Notes under the pieces: generated by a model
Told to the model about the DNA's origin: nothing
The model's database searches: none
What the model saw: only the letters and a program-made list of their open reading frames with translations
Shown here: positions 15,681 to 24,438 of the stretch, piece by piece
Position numbering within the stretch: position 1 is the first letter of the stretch
How the letters are laid out: each line of letters begins with the position of its first letter
Position numbers and translations under genes: made by a program
NCBI GenBank assembly: GCA_026984915.1
Contig: JALSRG010000078.1
Span: 1 to 34,495, forward strand
Source: Marinosulfonomonas sp.
Lineage (GTDB): Bacteria > Pseudomonadota > Alphaproteobacteria > Rhodobacterales > Rhodobacteraceae
Direction: 5' to 3'
Length of the DNA stretch: 34,495 nucleotides

Positions 15681-16982
15681 TCAGGCCTTCGGCCGGTTGT
15701 CGATCGTGCGCACCGCCTTGCCCTGGCTGCGGGCCACCCCGCCGATTTCGGCCAGCGTGACCCGCGTGGACACCCCGACGTTGCGTTTGATCTTTTTCTG
15801 CAATTCGGTGCAGGCGGCATCAGGATCGCTGGCCCCTTCGGCGGCTTCGACATGGACAATCATCTGGTCCATCCGCCCCTCGCGCACCAGTTCGATCTGG
15901 AAATGCGGCGACAGGGCGGTGACGGTCATCAACTGTTCCTCGATCTGGGTCGGGAAAATGTTCACCCCGCGCAGGATGATCATGTCGTCGGTGCGCCCGG
16001 TGATCTTCTCCATCCGCCGCATGGACCGCGCGGTGCCGGGCAGCAGGCGGGTCAGATCGCGGGTGCGGTAGCGGATGATCGGAAAACCCTCTTTGGTCAA
16101 TGACGTGAACACCAGTTCGCCCAGTTCGCCATCCGCGACCACTTCGCCGGTGTCGGGGTTGATGATCTCGGGGTAGAAATGATCTTCCCAGATGTGCAGC
16201 CCGTCCTTGGTTTCCACACATTCATTGGCCACGCCCGGCCCCATCACCTCGGACAGCCCGTAGATATCGACCGCGTGCATATCAAACGCCTGTTCGATTT
16301 CCTCGCGCATGGAATTGGTCCATGGTTCGGCTCCGAAGATGCCGACATCCAGCGGGCTTTCGCGCGGGTCGCGGCCCTGACGGTTGTATTCGTCCAGAAT
16401 GGACAGCATGTAAGACGGAGTAACCATGATGGTTGAGGCGCCGAAATCCTCGATCAGTTTTACCTGCCGTTCGGTCATGCCGCCGGACACAGGCACCACG
16501 GTGCAGCCCAGTTTCTCGGCGCCGTAATGTGCGCCCAGCCCGCCGGTGAACAGCCCGTAACCATAGGCCACATGCACCACGTCACCGGGCCGCGTGCCGC
16601 TGGCCCGAAGCGAGCGGGCAACGACGGTTGCCCATGTGTCGATATCACGTTTGGTATAGCCAACAACGGTCGGCTGGCCGGTGGTGCCGCTTGAGGCATG
16701 CAGGCGGTTGATCTGTTCACGCGGCACGGCAAACATGCCGAAGGGGTAATTGTCGCGCAGATCCTGTTTCAGGGTAAACGGGAATTTCGCCAGATCGGAC
16801 AGGGTTTTCAGATCATCCGGATGCACACCGGCATCATCGAATGATTTGCGGTAGAACGGCACATTGTCATAGGCATGACGAAGCGACCACTTCATCCGCT
16901 CCAGTTGCAACGCAGCGATTTCATCGCGCGAGGCGATCTCGATCGGCTCCAGATCTTCGCGCCGTGGTGTCAAATCCTTCAT
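15681..16982 (-). CDS. paaK: Phenylacetate-CoA ligase
   Basis: The 433-residue enzyme has the normal length for PaaK and the adenylate-forming signature HASSGTTGQP at 95-104. Further family blocks are YGLSEVMGPGVANEC, YRTRDLTRLLPG and the C-terminal hinge ITGRTDDMIILRGVNIFP. It activates phenylacetate to phenylacetyl-CoA with ATP in the cytoplasm, the first step of aerobic phenylacetate degradation. It follows the thiolase by 18 bases and precedes the tetR gene by 5. All needed motifs are intact. Confidence 0.94.
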   Translation of the reverse strand: MKDLTPRREDLEPIEIASRDEIAALQLERMKWSLRHAYDNVPFYRKSFDDAGVHPDDLKTLSDLAKFPFTLKQDLRDNYPFGMFAVPREQINRLHASSGTTGQPTVVGYTKRDIDTWATVVARSLRASGTRPGDVVHVAYGYGLFTGGLGAHYGAEKLGCTVVPVSGGMTERQVKLIEDFGASTIMVTPSYMLSILDEYNRQGRDPRESPLDVGIFGAEPWTNSMREEIEQAFDMHAVDIYGLSEVMGPGVANECVETKDGLHIWEDHFYPEIINPDTGEVVADGELGELVFTSLTKEGFPIIRYRTRDLTRLLPGTARSMRRMEKITGRTDDMIILRGVNIFPTQIEEQLMTVTALSPHFQIELVREGRMDQMIVHVEAAEGASDPDAACTELQKKIKRNVGVSTRVTLAEIGGVARSQGKAVRTIDNRPKA

Positions 16983-17000
16983 CTGTTCGCTCCCTGTTTC

Positions 17001-18191
17001 TCAGACCCGTTCCATGATCAGCGATATACCCTGACCCACCCCGATGCACATGGTGCACAGGGCGCGGTTCACAGAGCGGTTTTGCAGCTCGATCGCCGCC
17101 GTCAGCGCCAGCCGCGCGCCGGACATGCCCAGCGGATGGCCCAGCGCAATCGCGCCGCCGTTCGGGTTCACATGATCGGCATCATCCGGCAGGCCAAGGC
17201 GGCGCAAAACCGCCAGCCCCTGCGCGGCAAAGGCTTCGTTCAGCTCGATCAGGTCAATATCGTTGATCGACAGGCCCAGCCGCGCCAGCAGTTTTTCACT
17301 GGCCGGTGCGGGGCCGATGCCCATGATGCGCGGCTCCACCCCGGCCGTGGCCATGCCGATGATCCGCGCCTTGGGGGTCAACCCGTATTTCGCGATGGCC
17401 GCTTCCGAGGCAATGATCATCGCACAAGCGCCGTCATTCACCCCCGAGGCATTGCCTGCCGTCACACTGCCACCCTCGCGAAACGGGGTGCGCAGGCTGG
17501 CCAGTTTTTCCAGCGTGGTGGCGCGGGGGTGTTCGTCGGTATCCACCACCACATCATCGCCGCGCCGCTGCGGGATCGTCACCGGCGCGATTTCCTGCGC
17601 CAGACGGCCCGAGGCAATCGCCGCCGCCGCCCGTTCCTGCGAGCGCAGGGCAAAGGCATCCTGATCGGTGCGCGAGACATTGAATTCCTCGGCCACGTTT
17701 TCCGCCGTTTCCGGCATGGAATCGGTGCCGTATTGCGCCGCCAATGCCTTGTTCACGAACCGCCAGCCGATGGTGGTGTCGTAAATCTCGGCCCGTCGTG
17801 AAAAGGCGGCGTCGGGTTTGGGTTGCACCAAGGGTGCGCGGCTCATGCTTTCCACACCGCCCGCGATCACCAGTTCGGCCTCGCCGCATTTCACCGCCCG
17901 CGCGGCCATTCCGACCGCATCCAGCCCCGAACCGCACAGCCGGTTCACCGTTACCGCCGGCACGTCCACCGGCAGCCCCGCCAGCAGCACAGACATGCGC
18001 GCCACATTGCGGTTATCCTCGCCGGCCTGATTGGCGCAACCGGCGATCACCTCGTCAATCGCCATATCCTTGCCCGCCGTGATGTGGCGCATCACATGCG
18101 CCAGCATATCGTCGGGCCGCACCGATGACAGCGCCCCGCCGTAGCGGCCAATCGGGGTGCGGATGCCTTCGCAAATATAGGCTTGGTTCAT
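17001..18191 (-). CDS. paaJ: 3-oxoadipyl-CoA thiolase (PaaJ/PcaF-type)
   Basis: The 396-residue thiolase has its nucleophile Cys86 in VNRLCGSGLDAV. The second histidine lies in NPNGGAIALGHPLGMSGAR and the C-terminal cysteine in LCTMCIGVGQG. Start MNQAYICEGIRTPIGRYGGALS is typical of beta-ketoadipyl-CoA thiolases. In the paa pathway this enzyme cleaves 3-oxoadipyl-CoA to succinyl-CoA and acetyl-CoA; it may also act on 2,3-didehydroadipyl-type intermediates. The start overlaps the paaI stop (ATGA). Assignment to PaaJ rather than PcaF rests on the neighbours. Confidence 0.9.
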   Translation of the reverse strand: MNQAYICEGIRTPIGRYGGALSSVRPDDMLAHVMRHITAGKDMAIDEVIAGCANQAGEDNRNVARMSVLLAGLPVDVPAVTVNRLCGSGLDAVGMAARAVKCGEAELVIAGGVESMSRAPLVQPKPDAAFSRRAEIYDTTIGWRFVNKALAAQYGTDSMPETAENVAEEFNVSRTDQDAFALRSQERAAAAIASGRLAQEIAPVTIPQRRGDDVVVDTDEHPRATTLEKLASLRTPFREGGSVTAGNASGVNDGACAMIIASEAAIAKYGLTPKARIIGMATAGVEPRIMGIGPAPASEKLLARLGLSINDIDLIELNEAFAAQGLAVLRRLGLPDDADHVNPNGGAIALGHPLGMSGARLALTAAIELQNRSVNRALCTMCIGVGQGISLIMERV

Positions 18192-18619
18192 GTCGTCTCC
18201 TCGAAATGCCAGCCTTTGATCTGGCGTGATCCGCCGCGAAATTCTGCCACCACACGCCCGTCGGGGGCAGTGACCGATACGTCATAAATACCCGACCGCC
18301 CGCGTAAGGCCACTTCGCGCGCCGTCGCGGTCAGGCGTTCGCCCAACTGGCCGGGGGACAGGTAGGTGATGGAATTCTGTTGCGCCACCACCTGCCGGTT
18401 ATAGCTGTTGCAGGCAAAGGCAAAGGCGCTGTCGGCCAGCGCATAGATGATGCCGCCGTGGCACATCCCGTGGCCGTTCAGATGCTCTGGTGCAATTTCA
18501 AACGACATCACGGCTTCCCCCGGTGCCACATGATCCAGCGATAGCCCCATCCATTTTGAGGCCGCGTCCCCCGCCCACATCGCGGCGGCGCTGCGTTCGG
18601 CACGTTCCTGTGGCGTCAT
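18188..18619 (-). CDS. paaI: PaaI-type acyl-CoA thioesterase
   Basis: The 143-residue hot-dog-fold protein carries NGHGMCHGGIIYALADSAFAFACNSYN (starting near residue 48), which matches PaaI; Asp63 corresponds to the catalytic Asp of the E. coli enzyme. PaaI removes CoA from ring-hydroxylated or dead-end thioesters so that CoA is not trapped. ATG at 18619 is chosen because AGGAGGG precedes it; a longer frame to 18649 reaches into the control region. It is the first gene of the operon paaI-thiolase-paaK-tetR. Confidence 0.92.
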   Translation of the reverse strand: MTPQERAERSAAAMWAGDAASKWMGLSLDHVAPGEAVMSFEIAPEHLNGHGMCHGGIIYALADSAFAFACNSYNRQVVAQQNSITYLSPGQLGERLTATAREVALRGRSGIYDVSVTAPDGRVVAEFRGGSRQIKGWHFEETT

Positions 18620-18643
18620 TTTTGCCCTCCTGTCACAAGTAGC

Positions 18644-18676
18644 TTGCACAAACCCGACCGGCTGGTCAATAGTAAT
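18644..18676. promoter_or_regulatory. Shared divergent paa control region with candidate PaaR operator
   Basis: The 87 bp between paaI and paaZ hold the palindrome GACCGGCTGGTC (18656-18667; 4-bp perfect arms with two centre mismatches). On the plus strand it lies between TTGCAC (18644-18649) and an AT-rich TCAATA/TAGTAAT region (18666-18676), which may be the -35 and -10 boxes of paaZ. On the minus strand TTGACC (18664-18669) overlaps the palindrome and could be the -35 box of paaI. One bound repressor could then shut both promoters. Confidence 0.5.
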
Positions 18677-18706
18677 ACGGGCAACAGAATCTCAGAGGGA
18701 CACATC

Positions 18707-20734
18707 ATGCTCGAACCACACAGCTATGCCTGCGGCCAATGGATTGGGCCGGGGCAGGATGCGGCAAGGCTGAAAAACCCGGTCACCGGGCTGGAGATGG
18801 CGCGCGCCGGCGGGGCCACCCTCGATTTCCAGGCTATGCTGGACTGGGGCCGAAACACTGGTGGCCCGGCCTTGCGGGCCATGACATTTCATGACCGCGC
18901 CAGGATGCTCAAGGCGCTGGCAACCCATATCGACAGCCGCAAAGAGGAACTCTATGCCCTGAACCCGCTGACCGGTGCCACCCGCAAGGACGGCTGGATC
19001 GACATCGACGGCGGTATCGGCACCATGTTCGTCTTTGCCTCCAAAGGGCGGCGCGAAATGCCCGATGGCCATGTCTATCTGGATGGCGAGGTAGAACAAC
19101 TGTCGCGCAAGGGCACCTTTCTGGGCCAGCATATTGCTGTGCCGTTGCAGGGTGTTGCCGTGCATATCAATGCCTTCAATTTCCCCGTCTGGGGGATGCT
19201 TGAGAAACTGGCCCCCGCCCTGCTGGCCGGTGTACCCTGCATCGTCAAACCCGCAACCCAAACCAGTTTCCTGACCGAGGCCTGCGTGCGCATCATGATG
19301 GACAGCGGCTTGCTGCCCGAGGGGGCCTTGCAGCTGATCGTCGGGCGCACCGGTGATCTGTTGTCGCGGCTTGGCCCGCAGGATGTGGTCAGCTTTACCG
19401 GCTCGGCCCGCACCGCGCTGGCACTGCGCTCCATGCCCAATATCCTGGCAAACTCGGTGCGTTTTGTGGCGGAACAGGACAGTCTGAACGCCTCTGTCCT
19501 TGGCCCGGATGCGGCGCCCGACACGCCCGAGTTTGACCTGTTCGTCAAAGAGGCCGTCACTGAGATGACAACAAAAGCCGGTCAGAAATGCACCGCCATC
19601 CGCCGGATGATTGTGCCCGACACGCTGGTTTCGCCGGTGCTTGACGCGCTGACCGCCCGGCTGGAAAAAACCACCATCGGCAACCCCGAGACCGAGGGGG
19701 TGCGCATGGGAGCACTGGTTTCAGCCGATCAGAAATCCGACGTTCTGGCACAGGCGGCGCGCATCGGCAACGATGCCCAAAGGGTGTTTGGCGATCCGGA
19801 TCATTTTGCCGTGCAAGGGGCCGATCCGGCGCAGGGTTTTCTGCCGCCCATGTTGTATCACTGCAACGATCCCGCCGCCGCGCGCGCCGTGCACGAGGTC
19901 GAGGCTTTCGGCCCGGTATCCACCCTGATGCCATACACCACCATTGCCCAGGCCGCAGAACTGGCCAACCTGGGGCAGGGAAGCCTCGTGGCCTCTCTGA
20001 TCACCAATGACCCCGAGGTCGCGCGCGCAATCACCCTTGAATCCGCCGCATGGCACGGGCGCATCTATATCAACAACCGCACGTCACAGGCCGAATCCAC
20101 CGGCCACGGCTCCCCCTTGCCGCACATGACCCATGGCGGGCCGGGCCGCGCCGGCGGCGGCGAAGAACTGGGCGGCATTCGTGGCGTGCTGCACTATATG
20201 CAACGCACCGCGGTTCAAGGCAGCCCGGAAATGCTCAGCGCCATTACCCGTCAGTGGATACCCGGCGCACCGGAACGCAAAGGCCCCGGTCACCCGTTTC
20301 AACGCAGCTTCAACGAAATAGAGATCGGTGAGACAATCCATACCGGCAGCCGGGTCGTGACGCTTGAGGATATCGAGCATTTTGCCGAATTCACCGGCGA
20401 TACCTTCTATGCCCACATGGATGAAGACGCGGCCAAGGCCAACCCGTTCTTTCCGGGCCGGGTTGCGCATGGCTATCTGCTGTTGTCCTTTGCCGCCGGT
20501 CTGTTCGTGCAGCCCGATCCGGGGCCGGTGCTGGCCAATACCGGCCTGAACGCGCTGTCGTTCCAAAAACCGGTCAGCCCCGGCGACAGTATCCGGGTGC
20601 GCCTGACCGCCAAGCGCAAAACCCGGCGCACCGATGAATACGGCGAAGTCCGCTGGAACGCGACATTGTATAATCAACACGATGAACAGGTTGCCGAATA
20701 TGAACTTTTGACCATGGTGGCCTATTCCCGTTAA
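18707..20734 (+). CDS. paaZ: Bifunctional oxepin-CoA hydrolase / 3-oxo-5,6-dehydrosuberyl-CoA semialdehyde dehydrogenase
   Basis: The 675-residue protein joins an aldehyde dehydrogenase (about 1-515) to a MaoC-type hydratase domain (about 530-672). The dehydrogenase catalytic pair is Glu256 and Cys295 (in AGQKCTA), the same numbers as in E. coli PaaZ. The hydratase residues are Asp565 and His570 in GDTFYAH. PaaZ opens the oxepin ring of the epoxidised CoA thioester and oxidises the resulting aldehyde. ATG at 18707 is chosen for its AGAGGGA ribosome site; the longer frame to 18644 overlaps the control region. It is followed 9 bases later by the paaX-type regulator. Confidence 0.95.
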   Translation: MLEPHSYACGQWIGPGQDAARLKNPVTGLEMARAGGATLDFQAMLDWGRNTGGPALRAMTFHDRARMLKALATHIDSRKEELYALNPLTGATRKDGWIDIDGGIGTMFVFASKGRREMPDGHVYLDGEVEQLSRKGTFLGQHIAVPLQGVAVHINAFNFPVWGMLEKLAPALLAGVPCIVKPATQTSFLTEACVRIMMDSGLLPEGALQLIVGRTGDLLSRLGPQDVVSFTGSARTALALRSMPNILANSVRFVAEQDSLNASVLGPDAAPDTPEFDLFVKEAVTEMTTKAGQKCTAIRRMIVPDTLVSPVLDALTARLEKTTIGNPETEGVRMGALVSADQKSDVLAQAARIGNDAQRVFGDPDHFAVQGADPAQGFLPPMLYHCNDPAAARAVHEVEAFGPVSTLMPYTTIAQAAELANLGQGSLVASLITNDPEVARAITLESAAWHGRIYINNRTSQAESTGHGSPLPHMTHGGPGRAGGGEELGGIRGVLHYMQRTAVQGSPEMLSAITRQWIPGAPERKGPGHPFQRSFNEIEIGETIHTGSRVVTLEDIEHFAEFTGDTFYAHMDEDAAKANPFFPGRVAHGYLLLSFAAGLFVQPDPGPVLANTGLNALSFQKPVSPGDSIRVRLTAKRKTRRTDEYGEVRWNATLYNQHDEQVAEYELLTMVAYSR

Positions 20735-20743
20735 ACCGGGGGC

Positions 20744-21547
20744 ATGGATCCAATCAGCCCCCTTGTTCTCGCGCTGCACAATCAGGGCCGGCCCCGTGTC
20801 TGGTCGCTGGTCATCACCATTTTCGGCGATGCCGTTCAGCACCGTGGTGGACGGATCGCAACCTTGCGGATGCAAAAACTGCTGGGGCGCATCGGTATCG
20901 AACCCGGCGCCATGCGCACGGCATTATCGCGGCTGGCGGGCGATGGCTGGGTGGTCCGTGACCGCGCGGGCCGCAATACCTATTACCAGCTCAGCCCCCT
21001 GGGCAAGGCCGAGTTCCAGCCCGCCGCGCAACAGGTCTATGCCCCGCCGCGCCGCAATGACAATCACGCCTGGACCCTTGCGATTGGCGATACCAGACCC
21101 GCGGGCGCAATTCGGGTTGGCACCAATGCCTATCTGTTGCGCAAGGACAGTGGTCAATCCCTGCCGGACCACCTGTGCCTTACCGGCACGCTTGACAGTT
21201 TTCCGCCGAAATTTGCCGCGCGCGCCATAGCGGCCGATCATCATGCGGCGCTTCTTGCCCTGCATGACGATATCGACAACCTGAACGCGCCGGGCCTGTC
21301 GCCGCTTGATGCCATGGCCGCGCGCATTCTGCTGATCCACCGGTGGCGGCGCATCGTTCTGCGGTTTCCCGAAATTCCCCGGCAACTGCTGCCCGAGAGC
21401 CTGCCACCCTGTGATATTCGCGCCCGTGTCGCCGGGGCCTATGCGGATCTGCTGCCCGCCTCGGAACAGTGGCTTGATCAGTCCGGCCCTGACATGCAAC
21501 CGATGCCCGCCCCTGATCCGGCGTTCCATCGGCGTTTTCAGCCCTGA
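20744..21547 (+). CDS. paaX: PaaX-family transcriptional regulator
   Basis: The 267-residue protein has the PaaX N-terminal winged-helix region (PRVWSLVITIFGDAV, GGRIATLRMQKLLGRIGI, MRTALSRLAGDGWV at about 17-67) and a C-terminal domain ending with RFPEIPRQLLPESLPP and a WL segment, as in the family. In E. coli, PaaX represses paa genes and is displaced by phenylacetyl-CoA. It is shorter than the E. coli protein (about 316), as far as I recall. It lies 9 bases after paaZ and is probably cotranscribed. The cluster therefore carries two regulators, this one and the TetR protein. Family assignment is firm; which promoters it binds is unknown. Confidence 0.87.
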   Translation: MDPISPLVLALHNQGRPRVWSLVITIFGDAVQHRGGRIATLRMQKLLGRIGIEPGAMRTALSRLAGDGWVVRDRAGRNTYYQLSPLGKAEFQPAAQQVYAPPRRNDNHAWTLAIGDTRPAGAIRVGTNAYLLRKDSGQSLPDHLCLTGTLDSFPPKFAARAIAADHHAALLALHDDIDNLNAPGLSPLDAMAARILLIHRWRRIVLRFPEIPRQLLPESLPPCDIRARVAGAYADLLPASEQWLDQSGPDMQPMPAPDPAFHRRFQP

Positions 21548-21552
21548 AAAAC

Positions 21553-21658
21553 GGCACCCCCACCAAAAAGGCAGGGGTGCGTCTTGTAAACAGTCCCCGG
21601 TGCCGCGATTTGGGTGGGGGCTGTTAATCCGCCGCACCGGGGTTAGCGTCTCTCGCTA
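21553..21658 (+). other. Structured intergenic segment with competing hairpins (possible terminator or small RNA)
   Basis: Behind paaX lie several inverted repeats. GCACCCC (21554-21560) pairs with GGGGTGC (21574-21580), a probable paaX terminator without a good T-run. ACAGTCCCC (21590-21598) can pair with GGGGGCTGT (21616-21624), one G-U. CCCCGGTGC (21595-21603) pairs perfectly with GCACCGGGG (21634-21642). The last two share bases 21595-21598 and so exclude each other. TAGCG-tctct-CGCTA (21644-21658) adds another stem. The role is unknown; no known RNA family is recognised. Confidence 0.4.
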
Positions 21659-21781
21659 CAAGACCTGATATCGTCAATGAACCGGGCGGCAACAGGGCCG
21701 GTCAAAGTAATTTCATGGGCCATTTTGGGGCAATTCTGGGACAGGCTTGCATTTACGGCCAATGCAGCGCAGCATTTATCC

Positions 21782-22129
21782 ATGAGATCTCAACAACCGA
21801 CGCCCTTGCCACGACAATCCGCAATACCCCGCCAGGTGGTTTTTGACCGGCATGAACTGTCGGTCATCCTGTCTCTGTACGGCCAGATGGTCGCGGCGGG
21901 AGAGTGGCGCGACTACGGCATTTCCTTTTTGCGCGATCTTGCGGTTTTTGCCGTGTTTCGCCGCACAGCCGAACACCCGCTTTACCGAATTGAAAAGCGC
22001 CCGAAACTGCGCCAGAGGCAGGGCCAGTATTCTGTCGTTGCCATGGACGGGCAGATTCTGAAACGTGGTCACGATCTGAAAACCGTGCTGCGGGTGCTGG
22101 AAAGGAAACTGATCCGCCCGGTTTCCTGA
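21782..22129 (+). CDS. DUF2794 protein
   Basis: The 115-residue protein matches the alphaproteobacterial DUF2794 family, with VVFDRHELSVILSLYGQMVAAGEWRDY, then FLRDLAVFAVFRRTAEHPLYRIEK and a C-terminal LKTVLRVLERKL. The function is unknown. ATG at 21782 begins close to the family's normal start; a longer frame from 21677 would put 35 unrelated residues in front. It ends 11 bases from the convergent NlpC/P60 gene. No clear ribosome site precedes the ATG. Confidence 0.85.
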   Translation: MRSQQPTPLPRQSAIPRQVVFDRHELSVILSLYGQMVAAGEWRDYGISFLRDLAVFAVFRRTAEHPLYRIEKRPKLRQRQGQYSVVAMDGQILKRGHDLKTVLRVLERKLIRPVS

Positions 22130-22140
22130 CGGTTGATGTT

Positions 22141-22974
22141 TTAGCCCGGCAGGCGTTTGCGTCTGGTCACAGGGCCGAATCCCTGGGTTTCGATACGTCT
22201 GACGGCCGCTTCCATTGGCTCTCGGACAACGGCCATATGGTGGGCATTGGCGTGAATGATCGTGTCCGCATCGACCATCATCGCCACATGTCCCTTCCAG
22301 AACAGCAGATCGCCGCGGCGCAGTTGCACATTGTCGCCGATTGCCTGCCCCAGTTCCGTCTCCTGCATATCTGCGTCTCCGGGGCAATCCATGCCACAGG
22401 CCAGCAGCGACATCTGCACCAGCCCGGAACAGTCGATACCGCCGATACTGTTGCCGCCCCACAAATAGGGCACACCGATAAACTTCTCGGCCACATCCAC
22501 CGGGTCGTTGAACCGCTCTGTCACAGGGGCGATATGGGCGTTGGGAACAAAGCCGCCCGTTGCCAGCGCGGCAAATCTTTCACCCGCATCCGTAACAGTG
22601 ACCAAGGCGCCAAAGCTCAGCCCGCACAGGGCTTCGGATTTGAAATCATCTGTCGGATAGACATGCGTGGCACGGGCGACAACCCGGTGCGTTGGCGGCA
22701 GATATTCTGCCAGATCACCCTCCGAAACATAGCCGACATACCCGTCTTTCTGCGCTTGGCCAAAACCCCAGCCCGCATGTATTTCCAGCACCAGAAATGC
22801 GTCGCCGAACAACAACTGCCGGTCGCGTTTACCCGCCGGTGCGGCCCGCAGATCGGCCTGCGGCACCTTGATCCGGCACAGCACGCCATCGGTAAACTTT
22901 TCTGATGCGACCTGCCCTTCCAGCCCGGTTGCGGCAACGCGGCCATTTGCCAATATGCGGCGCCGGTCGCTCAC
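22141..22974 (-). CDS. NlpC/P60-family peptidase with SH3-like N-terminal domain
   Basis: The 277-residue protein has bacterial SH3-like parts (about 35-150, including GYVGYVSEGDLAEYLPP) followed by an NlpC/P60 peptidase domain. The catalytic triad is Cys182 in GGIDCSGLVQ, His229 in KGHVAMMVD and His241 in IHANAH. Such enzymes cut gamma-D-glutamyl-diamino acid bonds in peptidoglycan peptides. There is no signal peptide, which fits cytoplasmic recycling of muropeptides rather than wall hydrolysis. GTG at 22974 is chosen because it overlaps the stop of the upstream aminopeptidase as GTGA. A longer frame to 23244 is inside that gene. Pairing with an M17 aminopeptidase supports peptide turnover. 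Confidence 0.87.
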   Translation of the reverse strand: MSDRRRILANGRVAATGLEGQVASEKFTDGVLCRIKVPQADLRAAPAGKRDRQLLFGDAFLVLEIHAGWGFGQAQKDGYVGYVSEGDLAEYLPPTHRVVARATHVYPTDDFKSEALCGLSFGALVTVTDAGERFAALATGGFVPNAHIAPVTERFNDPVDVAEKFIGVPYLWGGNSIGGIDCSGLVQMSLLACGMDCPGDADMQETELGQAIGDNVQLRRGDLLFWKGHVAMMVDADTIIHANAHHMAVVREPMEAAVRRIETQGFGPVTRRKRLPG

Positions 22975-24371
22975 AGTGCCAGCATCCCGGGCAGGGCTTC
23001 CAGAATGGCCCGCGCCCCCTGCCCCACGCCCCCCTTCGGCCGCGCGGCGGTGGCCTTGGGCTGCCAGCCATAAACATCGAAATGCACGTATCGGTCGCGC
23101 TGCTCGACAAACCGCCGCAAAAACAGCGCCGCGGTGATTGCCCCGGCAAAGCCGCCCTTGGGTGCGTTGTCCAGGTCTGCGATCCCCGGTTCGATCATCT
23201 CTTCGTAAGGGTCCCAGAACGGCAGGCGCCACAGCGGATCCCAAACCCGCATTCCGGCGTCGGACAACGCCGAGGCAACCCCTTCATTCCCGGTGAAAAA
23301 GGGCGGAAGATCGGGGCCCATGGCCACCCGCGCCGCCCCGGTCAGGGTCGCCATCGAGATCAGCAGATCCGGGTTTTCCTCATCTGCCAGCGTCAGGGCA
23401 TCCGCCAGCACCAGCCGCCCCTCGGCGTCGGTGTTGTTGATCTCGACTGTCAGCCCCTTGCGTGAGGTCAGTATATCCTGCGGCCGCATGGCTGATCCGT
23501 CGATCGCATTTTCAACAGCCGGAACCAGCACACGCAGGTGCACCGGCAGTTTCAGCGCCATGATCATATGCGCCAGCCCCATGACGGTGGCCGCACCTCC
23601 CATGTCCTTTTTCATCAGCCCCATGGACCCGCCCGGCTTTATGTTCAGCCCGCCGGTGTCAAAGCACACCCCCTTGCCCACAAGCGTCAGTTTTTTCGCC
23701 CCGCTGTCACCCCAGCGCATGTCCAGCAGCCGCGGTCGGCGCGGGCTGGCCTGCCCGACAGCCAGGATCATCGGCAGGTTTTCCGTCGCAAGGTCGGCGC
23801 CGACAATCACCTTTGTACGGGCGCCGTGTTCTGCCGCAAGCCGCAGAAACGCGGCCTCCAGTTGCTCCGGCCCCATGTCATTGGCAGGTGTGTTGATCAG
23901 ATCACGTGTCAGCGCCTCACCGGCAGCGATGATTTCCAGCCGCCGGGCGTCCACGCCGACAGGGGCCTGCAGGCGCGCCGGCATCGGCGCCTGCTCGCGG
24001 TAGCGGTCAAACCGATACTGCGCCAGCAGCCAGCCCAGCGCCTCCAGTTCCAGATCGTTCCCGTCCAGCCCGCCGGCAATATGGTAGACACCCACCGGCA
24101 GTTTTGCCGCGCCACGCGCCAGCACAAACCGTTCGCGGCGATGTGCCTGTCGGTTGCCGTAACCGACAACCGCCATCTGCGGCCTGCCAGCCGCATCCGG
24201 CACCAGAACCGCAGTTCCGGCCGCCGCGTCAAACCCGCTGGCCGCCAGCCAGTCGGCAATCGGTGCGGGCTGTGCTGCCAGCCATTCCGCCAGCCCTGCC
24301 TTGCCGACAATGTGCAACGGCGTTGCCTTGGCATCGCCTGATGCAAAACGCATGATTTCTGCTCTGGACAT
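22971..24371 (-). CDS. Leucyl aminopeptidase family protein (M17)
   Basis: The 466-residue protein carries the M17 metal and catalytic blocks: VGKGVCFDTGGLNIKPGGSM (about 231-250), MKKDMGGAA, and NTDAEGRLVLADAL (313-326) with Asp315, Glu317 and Arg319. These enzymes remove N-terminal residues from peptides using two metal ions, normally as cytoplasmic hexamers. It overlaps the NlpC/P60 gene by GTGA and lies 67 bases downstream of the small Hpt-like gene. The intact motifs argue for an active enzyme. It is shorter than E. coli PepA, matching the second, alphaproteobacterial-type M17 group. Confidence 0.92.
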   Translation of the reverse strand: MSRAEIMRFASGDAKATPLHIVGKAGLAEWLAAQPAPIADWLAASGFDAAAGTAVLVPDAAGRPQMAVVGYGNRQAHRRERFVLARGAAKLPVGVYHIAGGLDGNDLELEALGWLLAQYRFDRYREQAPMPARLQAPVGVDARRLEIIAAGEALTRDLINTPANDMGPEQLEAAFLRLAAEHGARTKVIVGADLATENLPMILAVGQASPRRPRLLDMRWGDSGAKKLTLVGKGVCFDTGGLNIKPGGSMGLMKKDMGGAATVMGLAHMIMALKLPVHLRVLVPAVENAIDGSAMRPQDILTSRKGLTVEINNTDAEGRLVLADALTLADEENPDLLISMATLTGAARVAMGPDLPPFFTGNEGVASALSDAGMRVWDPLWRLPFWDPYEEMIEPGIADLDNAPKGGFAGAITAALFLRRFVEQRDRYVHFDVYGWQPKATAARPKGGVGQGARAILEALPGMLAL

Positions 24372-24438
24372 AGCTGGCGACCCCGATCCGCTTGATTTTT
24401 GCTGAATCTAACCGATTGTATCCGCGCCGCAAGCCGTT

